NCBI GenBank assembly: GCA_022376925.1
Contig: JAIOJX010000025.1
Span: forward strand, 138,343,301 to 138,407,300
From: Tragulus kanchil
Taxonomy: Eukaryota > Chordata > Mammalia > Artiodactyla > Tragulidae
Reading direction: 5' to 3'
Length of the DNA: 64,000 nucleotides
Both the position numbers and the translations under genes were made by a program. Positions 55,828 through 64,000 of this stretch are shown here, one piece after another (the first letter of the stretch is position 1; every line of letters begins with the position of its first letter). Under the pieces are notes generated by a model. It ran no database searches, had not been told where the DNA came from, and saw nothing but the letters and a program-made list of their open reading frames with translations.

Positions 55828-56286
55828 CCAAGACTTGGCCTCCATGCGATGCTCTGGGAGCACTCCAGGGCCTTCAAAGAATTTTTAAAAATAATTCTGT
55901 CTAGCTTTTCTGGCTGTTTCAATGGAAGTTGATCTGATACAAACTTTTCCTCATAGCCATGACTGGGAATCCTTCTCTAAGCCCACACTGTGAACTCCTC
56001 AAAAAGGCCCAGCGGCCATTGTTATTCTGAGAAAATTGAAGCAATTTCTTCCTGTCATTACCCCAGAATGTTGTCTTCTTTTCCTGGGCTTTGTGAAGGG
56101 CATATTTGAATCTGGGATTGTTTCTTGGACATTTCCCTCCTTTCCAGTTGCAATCTCCAGTCATTACATCATGATACCCACTCCAGTATACTTAAAGGGA
56201 TTGTGTGTGGCCTACCCACAAGAGAGCCCATTAGCGTGGTTAACACTGTGGTTGGTATTTGAATAAAAAGATGCCCTCATCACCTT

Positions 56287-56528
56287 TCAGTTCAGTTCAG
56301 CCACTCAATCGCATCTGACTCTTTGTGACCTCATGGACTGCGGCATGTCCAGGGTTCCCTGTCCTTCACCACCTCCTGGAGCTTGCTCAGACTCTTGTCC
56401 ATTGCCTCAGTGATGCCATCCAACATCCTCTGTTGTCCCCTTGTCCTTCTTCCTTCTATTTTTCCCAGGGTCTTTTCCATCAGGATCTTTCCCAATGAGT
56501 CATCTCTTCACATCAGATGGCCAAAGTA
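56287..56528 (-). mobile_element. BovB 3' end, second D20 copy
   Basis: Same element as at 55155-55396. Confidence 0.85.
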
Positions 56529-57224
56529 AGGAAGTAATCTAATGATTACTGCCTTCACTTCTCTGCTAGATTAAATTTGTGTCTTCTAGCTCTTGAATTT
56601 TAGCTGAATTTCCATGAAAAATAAATACAAGAATTCTGTGAATAAGAAGGATGGGAGCCTCAATATTCATGAGCATGATCCTTTCAGCCTCTTCAAAAGT
56701 GGAAACAGTTTATAATAAATGCTTTTAAGGCCCTAGAATAAATTTAGGCTAAAGAATGTAAATTTAATGTCTCTAAACCTAATTGGAAACCTCAGCAAAG
56801 AAGAAAACAAAGAATAAAAAACCTCTTTTGTAATGACTTCTGCCAAGGAATGGGAAAGAGATTCATTTTAAAGATGTCTCCAGAGAGAACTGAAGCTATA
56901 AAGTTTGTGTTTTTTTTTTTTCTCAACAGTTCACAAGAGCAGTGATTCTCAAGCTTTCTCAACAATGGACCCTATTTCTGGGCACACATACCACTGAGGG
57001 TGAATTCTCCTTTTTTACAAGAAGAAAATTTTGGGTGAGCACTCTCTGCAAGGAAAGAACGTATAGCTATTCAGAGAGGTAAGTCATTTATTTAGAGGAT
57101 GGGGAAAGAAGTAGCTTAAAAAAGAAAATGCTACAGACTATTTCATTTATTGTGAGTGAGGATTTGAAATGCATAGTAGACATTTCACTAAATATCATGT
57201 TAGAAGATCCTTGTCATTGATGAT

Positions 57225-57385
57225 CTCATTCTAGATTTAATTCTCAGCTCTTTTACTCACCATCTGTGTAAATTTGGACAAGTTATTTAAATTCTCAGAG
57301 CTCCAGTTCTTTCATCTGTAAAGGAAAATTTCATAGGAAAATGTTTTACCGATGGGAGAATATAATATAAAAATAAAATTGTTAC
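57225..57385 (+). mobile_element. MIR SINE, sense
   Basis: Sense MIR motifs: ctagatttaattctcagctc, 'catctgtgtaaatttggaca' and 'ctttcatctgtaaaggaaaa'. Copied at about 58350-58510 by D21. Confidence 0.7.
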
Positions 57386-57955
57386 TGTTTATTGTTAATT
57401 ACCATTATTTGTTGCTGTTGAAACATTCTGTGAAGTAGCCAGTGGCTTTGTGTCTCATGGTGTATTTGGACTGCTGAGCTTGGTGCTGTGGACTGGGGGC
57501 TTTGTCTTGAGTACTGGGAGTGGAAGGCATTCCCCAGCTGCCTCCTGTAAAAGCAACATCAGACCCTTTTTTCACCTGCCAGCATTGTCACCTACCTTTT
57601 GCAAATTGAGGGAAAGGGAGGAAGTTAAAGATAAGATCAAAGATGAGAAAATAAGAACTACTTGTATTAGTTGTTACAGCAAGGGTTGTATTAAGTATTG
57701 TTTTGCTTAATCCTTGGAAAGTGAGTGGCATTCATACCGTGGCATTTTCTCCTCAAGAGACAGGATTCCTTAGGGAGTCATTTAAGATAAAAGCATTTGG
57801 GTTTACACGACTGGGGAGATATCATTGGATGGAGGGAATTCGAAATTCTTAATTTTTTCTGATGTTTTTGATGACATGTACAGTTTCTGTAATTAGAAAG
57901 TGGCCAATTATAATCAAATAATGGATTAACAGAAAACTTTGTTGAGCACCGCTCA
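57386..57955. other. Unrecognised stretch, duplicated by D21
   Basis: No element recognised. An 86-codon frame at 57450-57710 (and 58575-58835) has no familiar domain and is not accepted as a gene. Confidence 0.45.
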
Positions 57956-57959
57956 TGAA

Positions 57960-58250
57960 CTAAGTACATCTCTTCTAGATGTTTCTTCTTATCAGTGAAC
58001 AAAACAGGTGAAGATCCCTGCCTTCATGGAGCGTATTCTAGCACGTAGACAGATAATAAATACTGTACACCATAGAGAATTTAATTAAGGATAATCCAGG
58101 ATATTAGAAGCCAGAAAAAGTATGGAGAAAAGAAAAACGTAGAGCCAAGAAGAGGGAATTGGAAATATGGTGGGCGGGTGGGGCAATAGCGGCAGAGTTA
58201 AGTAAGTGGTGGAGTCTACCTTACTGAGGAAAGCCAAGAGTCACTCCAAG
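57960..58250. repeat. Ancient interspersed repeat, family not resolved
   Basis: tcagtgaacaaaacaggtga, 'tccctgccttcatggagcg' and 'gcacgtagacagataataaa' are the left part of the unresolved repeat class also seen near 45640. Copied near 59084-59390. Confidence 0.45.
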
Positions 58251-59617
58251 TGTGTTTCCAGCCAAGGTAGTCAAGTCCTGGGGCATGGTAGGGAAGTCCA
58301 AAAGGAGGTTACATGTTCTTTAAAACATGTTAGAAGATCCTTGTCATGATCTCATTCTAGATTTAATTCTCAGCTCTTTACTCACCATCTGTGTAAATTT
58401 GGACAAGTTATTTAAATTCTCAGAGCTCCAGTTCTTTCATCTGTAAAGGAAAATTTCATAGGAAAATGTTTTACCGATGGGAGAATATAATATAAAAATA
58501 AAATTGTTACTGTTTATTGTTAATTACCATTATTTGTTGCTGTTGAAACATTCTGTGAAGTAGCCAGTGGCTTTGTGTCTCATGGTGTATTTGGACTGCT
58601 GAGCTTGGTGCTGTGGACTGGGGGCTTTGTCTTGAGTACTGGGAGTGGAAGGCATTCCCCAGCTGCCTCCTGTAAAAGCAACATCAGACCCTTTTTTCAC
58701 CTGCCAGCATTGTCACCTACCTTTTGCAAATTGAGGGAAAGGGAGGAAGTTAAAGATAAGATCAAAGATGAGAAAATAAGAACTACTTGTATTAGTTGTT
58801 ACAGCAAGGGTTGTATTAAGTATTGTTTTGCTTAATCCTTGGAAAGTGAGTGGCATTCATACCGTGGCATTTTCTCCTCAAGAGACAGGATTCCTTAGGG
58901 AGTCATTTAAGATAAAAAGCATTTGGGTTTACACGACTGGGGAGATATCATTGGATGGAGGGAATTCGAAATTCTTAATTTTTTCTGATGTTTTTGATGA
59001 CATGTACAGTTTCTGTAATTAGAAAGTGGCCAATTATAATCAAATAATGGATTAACAGAAAACTTTGTTGAGCACCGCTCATGAACTAAGTACATCTCTT
59101 CTAGATGTTTCTTCTTATCAGTGAACAAAACAGGTGAAGATCCCTGCCTTCATGGAGCGTATTCTAGCACGTAGACAGATAATAAATACTGTACACCATA
59201 GAGAATTTAATTAAGGATAATCCAGGATATTAGAAGCCAGAAAAAGTATGGAGAAAAGAAAAACGTAGAGCCAAGAAGAGGGAATTGGAAATATGGTGGG
59301 CGGGTGGGGCAATAGACGGCAGAGTTAAGTAAGTGGTGGAGTCTACCTTACTGAGGAAAGCCAGGAATTCTGCAGTCACTCCAAGTGTGTTTCCAGCCAA
59401 GGAGTAGCTGATACAAAGCTCCTAATGAGAGAGCATGGTAGGGAAGTCCCAGACACAACTGGAAGGCCAGTGAACTAGAGCAGAGTGTGTGGGAAAGAGT
59501 AGCAGCGTCAGCCCCGGAGGAAATGTTATTCCATACTTGGTTTAGAAACATAAGAAAAATTACCTTGTTTTCTTCTTATATCTATTGTTTATTCTAGGTG
59601 TCTTTCCTCTGCAATTA

Positions 59618-59640
59618 AAACACACACACATACACACATG
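59618..59640. repeat. (CA)n microsatellite, interrupted
   Basis: Short ca run interrupted by one ta step. Confidence 0.85.
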
Positions 59641-59664
59641 CAATAAGTAAACTCCACCTCCACC

Positions 59665-59985
59665 TCTATTAGTTTGTTTCCGAGTGTTGCTATAACAAAA
59701 TACCACAAACTGGGAGGCTTAAAACAACAGAAATGTACTGTCTCACTGTTTTGCAAGGTAGAAGTCCAAAATTAAGGTGGGGTCATGCTCCCTCTTGTGA
59801 GACGGGAAGAGGATGTGGTGGTGGCCATTGTTGACTGGTGTTCCTGGACCTGAGCTAAATCACTCCAGTTTCTGCCTCTCCAGTCATGTGACAGTCTCCC
59901 TAAATGTTTGTGTCTTTTCTTGGTGGTCCTTTCTTTTATAAGGATGCCAGACAGATTAGATTAAGAGCCTAACCCAGGAGGCCCC
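59665..59985 (-). mobile_element. MLT1-type MaLR LTR, antisense
   Basis: Antisense MLT1 pattern: tattagtttgtttccgagtg, 'aaaataccacaaactgggag', 'cttaaaacaacagaaatgta', then 'cttttataaggatgccagac' and 'gattaagagcctaaccc'. It is the same LTR class as at 7455-7842, opposite strand. Confidence 0.75.
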
Positions 59986-60309
59986 CGTCTCTGGGATCCA
60001 GTGTCAGATGATCTAAAGTAGAGCTGATATAATAATAATAGGAATAAAGTGCACAATAAGTGTCATGTGCTTGAATCATCCTGAAACCGTACCCCCAACC
60101 ATGGTCTGTGGAAGAATTGGCTTCCATGAGACCAGCCCCTGGTGCCTAAAAGACTGGGTACCCCTGGTCTGACCTATTCAGCCTGACTCCATCTTAACAA
60201 TGACATGATCAATCACCCTCTCTCCAAATCAGGCCACATTCTGAGGTGGTGAGAGTTAGGAATTCAATACATTGTTGGAGGGTGACACATTCAGCCATAA
60301 TGGCACCTT
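59986..60309. other. Mostly unrecognised stretch
   Basis: Near 60100-60175 the phrase tggtctgtggaagaattggc with 'cccctggtgcctaaaagac' resembles a common ancient repeat that I cannot name. Nothing else recognised. Confidence 0.35.
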
Positions 60310-60430
60310 AAATAATAGGTAATGGTCATTACTATTCTCATCTTGCAAAGAGAGAAACAGGCTCAGGAGGCTTCAGTGGCTTGGCCAAGGTCAGAGTCAG
60401 GAAGCAGAAGAGCCTGGTCAGTGAGATTTT
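60310..60430 (-). mobile_element. MIR SINE, antisense
   Basis: Antisense MIR core: 'attctcatcttgcaaagaga', 'gaaacaggctcaggagg' and 'cttggccaaggtcagagtca'. Confidence 0.7.
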
Positions 60431-60732
60431 CTCGTGGGCTCATCTGTGCTTTTCAGTGCAATTTTATCATGCTGGGGCAGTGAGGTCAGGATGGAGGTGC
60501 CAGGGCACTGCTTAGCTCAGGGCAGGAATTACATACATACACGCAATATTGAGTTCCTCATCCATACTGCTTAACCCCACGATAGCTCAAACTTGATGCT
60601 CTACCTCAGCATTCCTATCAAAAGGGAAAATAGATGCCCTTCATGGCCCATTCCCCAATTTGCATTTTATTCCACAACATGATAAACATAGGAAACAGAT
60701 GCTTTTCCCCTCTTTTAGAATTTTTCCCAGAA
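60431..60732. other. Unrecognised stretch
   Basis: No element or gene signal recognised just before D22. Confidence 0.4.
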
Positions 60733-62981
60733 AATTATTGCTACAGTTTCTGTGGTGTGTAGAACATTTTGTGACAGAACCGCATGGTTTTTTCACACAC
60801 AACACAGGAAAAAAATTAGGACTCTCTGAGTCAGTTGGCATATTGCAGTAGAATTAGAGGACTTTGCAACCTTTAATATATTTTGCTTTCTCATTGTAGT
60901 ATTTTTTTAAAAACCTTTATTTTGCTTTTAACTTTTACAGAGTTTTGTTGTTTACAGATATGTATGTTCCCAGATTAGTCATATGTATATCCCCCCCTTC
61001 CCACCCCTCCCAACCATCACATAGCACCCTTGAAGGATCCCCTTTTCTCACAGAGCAATGACTAAAGCTGTTTTCTTCACTTATGATAGTACAGGCCTTC
61101 ATGCTACTTCCTTTACGCCTCCCACCTTCTGTTCCTTCCCCACAATGTCCATATGTCCACTGTCCATATCTGTCTTTCTGTCGCTTCACTGCTTGTGCCA
61201 TCATCACCATCCTACTAGATTCCATATATATGTGTTAATATACTGTATTTGTCCTTCTCTTTCTGACTGACTTCACTTTTGATGATATGTTCTAGATCCA
61301 GCCACCTCATTAGGGCTGATTCTTACGCATTTCTCTTTACAGCTGTGTAGTATTCCATTGTATGTATGTGCCAGAGCTTTTGGATCCATTCGTTCGTCGA
61401 TGGGCATCTAGGTTCCTTCCATGTTCTAGCTATTGTATAGAGAGCTGCAATGAACATTGGGGTACAGGTGCTTCTTTCAGATTTGATTTCATCAGGGTAT
61501 AAGCCTAAGAGTGGGATAGCTGGGTCATATGGTGCTTCTATTTTTAGTTTTTTAAGAAATCTCCAGACTGTCTTCCTAGAGGCTGTATCAATTTACACTC
61601 CCACCAGCAATGCAGGAGTGTTCCCTTTTCTCCGCAGCCTCTCCAGCATTTATTGTCTGTCGATTTGTGGATGGCCATTCTGACGGGTGTGAGGTGATAT
61701 CTCATTGTAGTTTTGATTTGCATTTCTCTAATTATTAGTGAAGTTGAGCATCGTTTCATGTGCTTTTGGGCCATCTGTATGTCATCATCGAAGAGGTGTC
61801 TGTTTAGGTCCTTTCCCCATTTTTTGATTGGGTTGTTCATTTTTCCAGTGCTGAGTTGTAATTATTGCTACAGTTTCTGTGGTGTGTAGAACATTTTGTG
61901 ACAGAACCGCATGGTTTCACACACAACACAGGAAAAAAATTAGGACTCTCTGAGTCAGTTGGCATATTGCAGTAGAATTAGAGGACTTTGCAACCTTTAA
62001 TATATTTTGCTTTCTCATTGTAGTATTTTTTTAAAAACCTTTATTTTGCTTTTAACTTTTACAGAGTTTTGTTGTTTACAGATATGTATGTTCCCAGATT
62101 AGTCATATGTATATCCCCCTTCCCACCCCTCCCAACCATCACATAGCACCCTTGAAGGATCCCCTTTTCTCACAGAGCAATGACTAAAGCTGTTTTCTTC
62201 ACTTATGATAGTACAGGCCTTCATGCTACTTCCTTTACGCCTCCCACCTTCTGTTCCTTCCCCACAATGTCCATATGTCCACTGTCCATATCTGTCTTTC
62301 TGTCGCTTCACTGCTTGTGCCATCATCACCATCCTACTAGATTCCATATATATGTGTTAATATACTGTATTTGTCCTTCTCTTTCTGACTGACTTCACTT
62401 TTGATGATATGTTCTAGATCCAGCCACCTCATTAGGGCTGATTCTTACGCATTTCTCTTTACAGCTGTGTAGTATTCCATTGTATGTATGTGCCAGAGCT
62501 TTTGGATCCATTCGTTCGTCGATGGGCATCTAGGTTCCTTCCATGTTCTAGCTATTGTATAGAGAGCTGCAATGAACATTGGGGTACAGGTGCTTCTTTC
62601 AGATTTGATTTCATCAGGGTATAAGCCTAAGAGTGGGATAGCTGGGTCATATGGTGCTTCTATTTTTAGTTTTTTAAGAAATCTCCAGACTGTCTTCCTA
62701 GAGGCTGTATCAATTTACACTCCCACCAGCAATGCAGGAGTGTTCCCTTTTCTCCGCAGCCTCTCCAGCATTTATTGTCTGTCGATTTGTGGATGGCCAT
62801 TCTGACGGGTGTGAGGTGATATCTCATTGTAGTTTTGATTTGCATTTCTCTAATTATTAGTGAAGTTGAGCATCGTTTCATGTGCTTTTGGGCCATCTGT
62901 ATGTCATCATCGAAGAGGTGTCTGTTTAGGTCCTTTCCCCATTTTTTGATTGGGTTGTTCATTTTTCCAGTGCTGAGTTGT
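60733..62981. repeat. Tandem duplication D22 (about 1.12 kb unit)
   Basis: Unit A is 60733-61859 and unit B 61860-62981. Differences: ggttttttcacac against ggtttcacac, and a C-run (cccccc against cccc). A repeats the 3' end of the L1 described below, so that L1 appears to end twice. Confidence 0.96.
60905..61859 (-). mobile_element. L1 3' end, first D22 copy
   Basis: Antisense 3' UTR and the last part of ORF2, a direct copy of 62027-62981. A 98-codon ORF2 end lies at 61840-61544. Confidence 0.9.
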
Positions 62982-64000
62982 CTGAGTTGCTTGTAGATTT
63001 TGGAGATTAATTCTTTGTCTGTTGTTTCATTTGCTATGATTTTCTCCCACTCTGTGGGCTGTCTGTTCAGCTTTTTTGTGATTTCTTTTGCTGTACAAAA
63101 GCTTTTAAGTTTCATTAAGCCCCACATGTTCATTTGTCTTTTTAGTCCCGCTATTCTAGTAGGTGGGTCAGAGAAGACCTTGCTTTGATTTATGTCCTTG
63201 AGGGTTTTGCCTATATTCTTCTCTAAGAGTTTGATGGCTTCTGGCCTTACATTTAAGTCTTTAATCCATTTTGAGTTGATCTTTGTGCATGGTGTCAGGG
63301 AATGTTCCAACTTCATTTTTTTGCATGTAGCTGTCCAATTTTCCCAGCACCATTTGTTGAAGAGGCTGTCTTTGTCCCATTTTATAGTTTTGCCTCCTTT
63401 GTCAAAAATAAGGTACCCATAGGTGCGTGGGTTTATCTCTGGGTTCTCAATCTTGTTCCATTGATCTATAGTTCTGTTTTTGTGCCAGTACCGTACTGTC
63501 TTGACGACTGTTGCTTTGTAGTAGAGTCTGAAGTTGGGGAGGCTCATCCCTCCAGCTCCATTCTTCTTTCTCAGGATTGCTTTGGCTATTCGAGGTCTTT
63601 TGTATATGAACTGTGTTATTCTTTGGTCTAGTTCTGTGAAGAATGTTACTGGAAGTTTGATAGGGATCGCATTGAATCTATAGATGACATTTGGTAGTAT
63701 GGTCATTTTCACAATATTGATTCTTCCAACTCAGGAACATGGAATATTTCTCCATCTGTTTAAGTCTTCTTTAATGTCTCTCATGAGTGTCTTGTAATTT
63801 TCTGTGTACAGTTCTTTTGTTTCTTTGGGTAGGTTTATTCCTAGATATTTGATTCTTTTGGTTGTGATGGTGAAGGGGATTGCCTCTTTGATTTTGTTTT
63901 CTGATTTTTCATTGTTTGTGTATAGGAATGCCAGTGATTTCTGTATATTGATTTCATATCCTACGACTTTGCTGAATTTGCTGATTAACTCTAGTAGTTT
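62027..64000 (-). mobile_element. L1 retrotransposon, 3' part, antisense, comparatively young
   Basis: Antisense artiodactyl L1: 3' terminus near 62027-62045 (tttttttaaaaacctttatt on the plus strand), about 620 bp of 3' UTR, then the C-terminal half of ORF2 up to the window edge. The element continues beyond 64000. ORF2 is nearly free of stops, so this copy is younger than the L1M fragments elsewhere. Confidence 0.92.
62666..64000 (-). pseudogene. L1 ORF2 C-terminal part with one in-frame stop
   Basis: ORF2 of L1 encodes an endonuclease and reverse transcriptase that carry out target-primed insertion. Only the part after the catalytic RT core is in this window. From the window edge the minus-strand frame reads [20 protein letters not shown], a conserved RT thumb segment, and stays open to a TGA at 63731-63733 that replaces a conserved Trp (PCSW becomes PCS-stop). 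A further 348-codon frame begins at 63712 and holds RRYHK-type segments such as [20 protein letters not shown] and the Cys-rich CX3CX7HX4C motif near the C-terminus ([18 protein letters not shown]). The stop is at 62666, at FLKN. The stop could be a decay mutation or a sequencing error. Confidence 0.88.

Larger units (their letters stand above)
54690..56960. repeat. Tandem duplication D20 (1,133-bp unit)
   Basis: Unit A is about 54690-55827 and unit B 55828-56960. The first ~20 bases of B are degraded relative to A: ccaagacttggcctccatgc stands against cctaagatcttggcctctca. The body shows no difference I noticed. It carries a BovB 3' end. Confidence 0.95.
57196..59449. repeat. Tandem duplication D21 (about 1.13 kb unit)
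   Basis: Unit A is 57196-58299 and unit B 58326-59449. The last ~80 bases of A are strongly degraded relative to B. Bases 58300-58325 are filler. Differences: cattgatgatctc against catgatctc, gataaaagc against gataaaaagc and atagcggc against atagacggc. Confidence 0.94.

Noticed and set aside
270..62981. A novel biological tandem-amplification system producing 1.1 kb duplications
   Set aside because: Uniform overlap length, unrelated contents, length-type errors, degraded ends and chained overlaps fit untrimmed contig overlaps much better. I saw no transposase, satellite or target-site signature at the joints.
1..64000. CRISPR array, operon or prokaryotic elements
   Set aside because: Direct repeats here are 1 kb long and not spaced short repeats. 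The composition and repeat families are mammalian.

Overview
The window is non-coding mammalian DNA from a ruminant-type artiodactyl nuclear genome. I found no protein-coding gene, exon, RNA gene, CRISPR array or operon that I can support. The repeat content identifies the clade. There are tRNA-Glu-derived Bov-tA SINEs, many CHR-type SINEs, three loci of the RTE retrotransposon BovB, and an artiodactyl-type L1. Older mammal-wide repeats are also present: L1M, MIR, L2 and MLT1/MaLR LTRs. Bov-A2, the commonest pecoran SINE, was not seen. The long-tailed CHR-like SINEs look young, with CpGs kept and target-site duplications clear. Together these point, tentatively, to a non-pecoran ruminant such as a chevrotain.

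The dominant structure is artificial-looking. I count 22 head-to-tail direct duplications spread over the whole window. Each unit is 1.06-1.16 kb long, and neighbouring units have unrelated content. Copies are near identical and differ mostly in homopolymer and dinucleotide length. Some copy ends next to a junction are degraded, and short unmatched filler sits at several junctions. Consecutive duplications overlap in places, so some bases occur three times. The simplest reading is that adjacent contigs or consensus chunks with about 1.1 kb of shared sequence were concatenated without trimming. Collapsing them leaves roughly 40 kb of real sequence.

Layout after allowing for the duplications: 0-3 kb, little recognised; 3-8.2 kb, L1M fragments, a long-tail CHR SINE, a 1.6 kb antisense BovB piece, and an L1M interrupted by an MLT1 LTR and a SINE; 8.2-16 kb, mostly unrecognised sequence with L1M, MIR and CHR pieces; 16-27.5 kb, SINE and MIR rich, with an 18-bp perfect inverted repeat at 21.5 kb; 27.5-32 kb, MIR, L1M and an 80-bp mariner-type MITE; 32-42 kb, CHR and Bov-tA SINEs; 42.6-43.7 kb, a second BovB; 45.6-47.3 kb, an ancient repeat; 49-52.7 kb, L1M pieces interrupted by four SINEs; 54-60.7 kb, BovB 3' end, MIR and MLT1; 60.9-64 kb, the 3' half of a comparatively young antisense L1 whose ORF2 reads well except for one in-frame stop.

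No genes act together here. The only protein-level signals are decayed retrotransposon reading frames.
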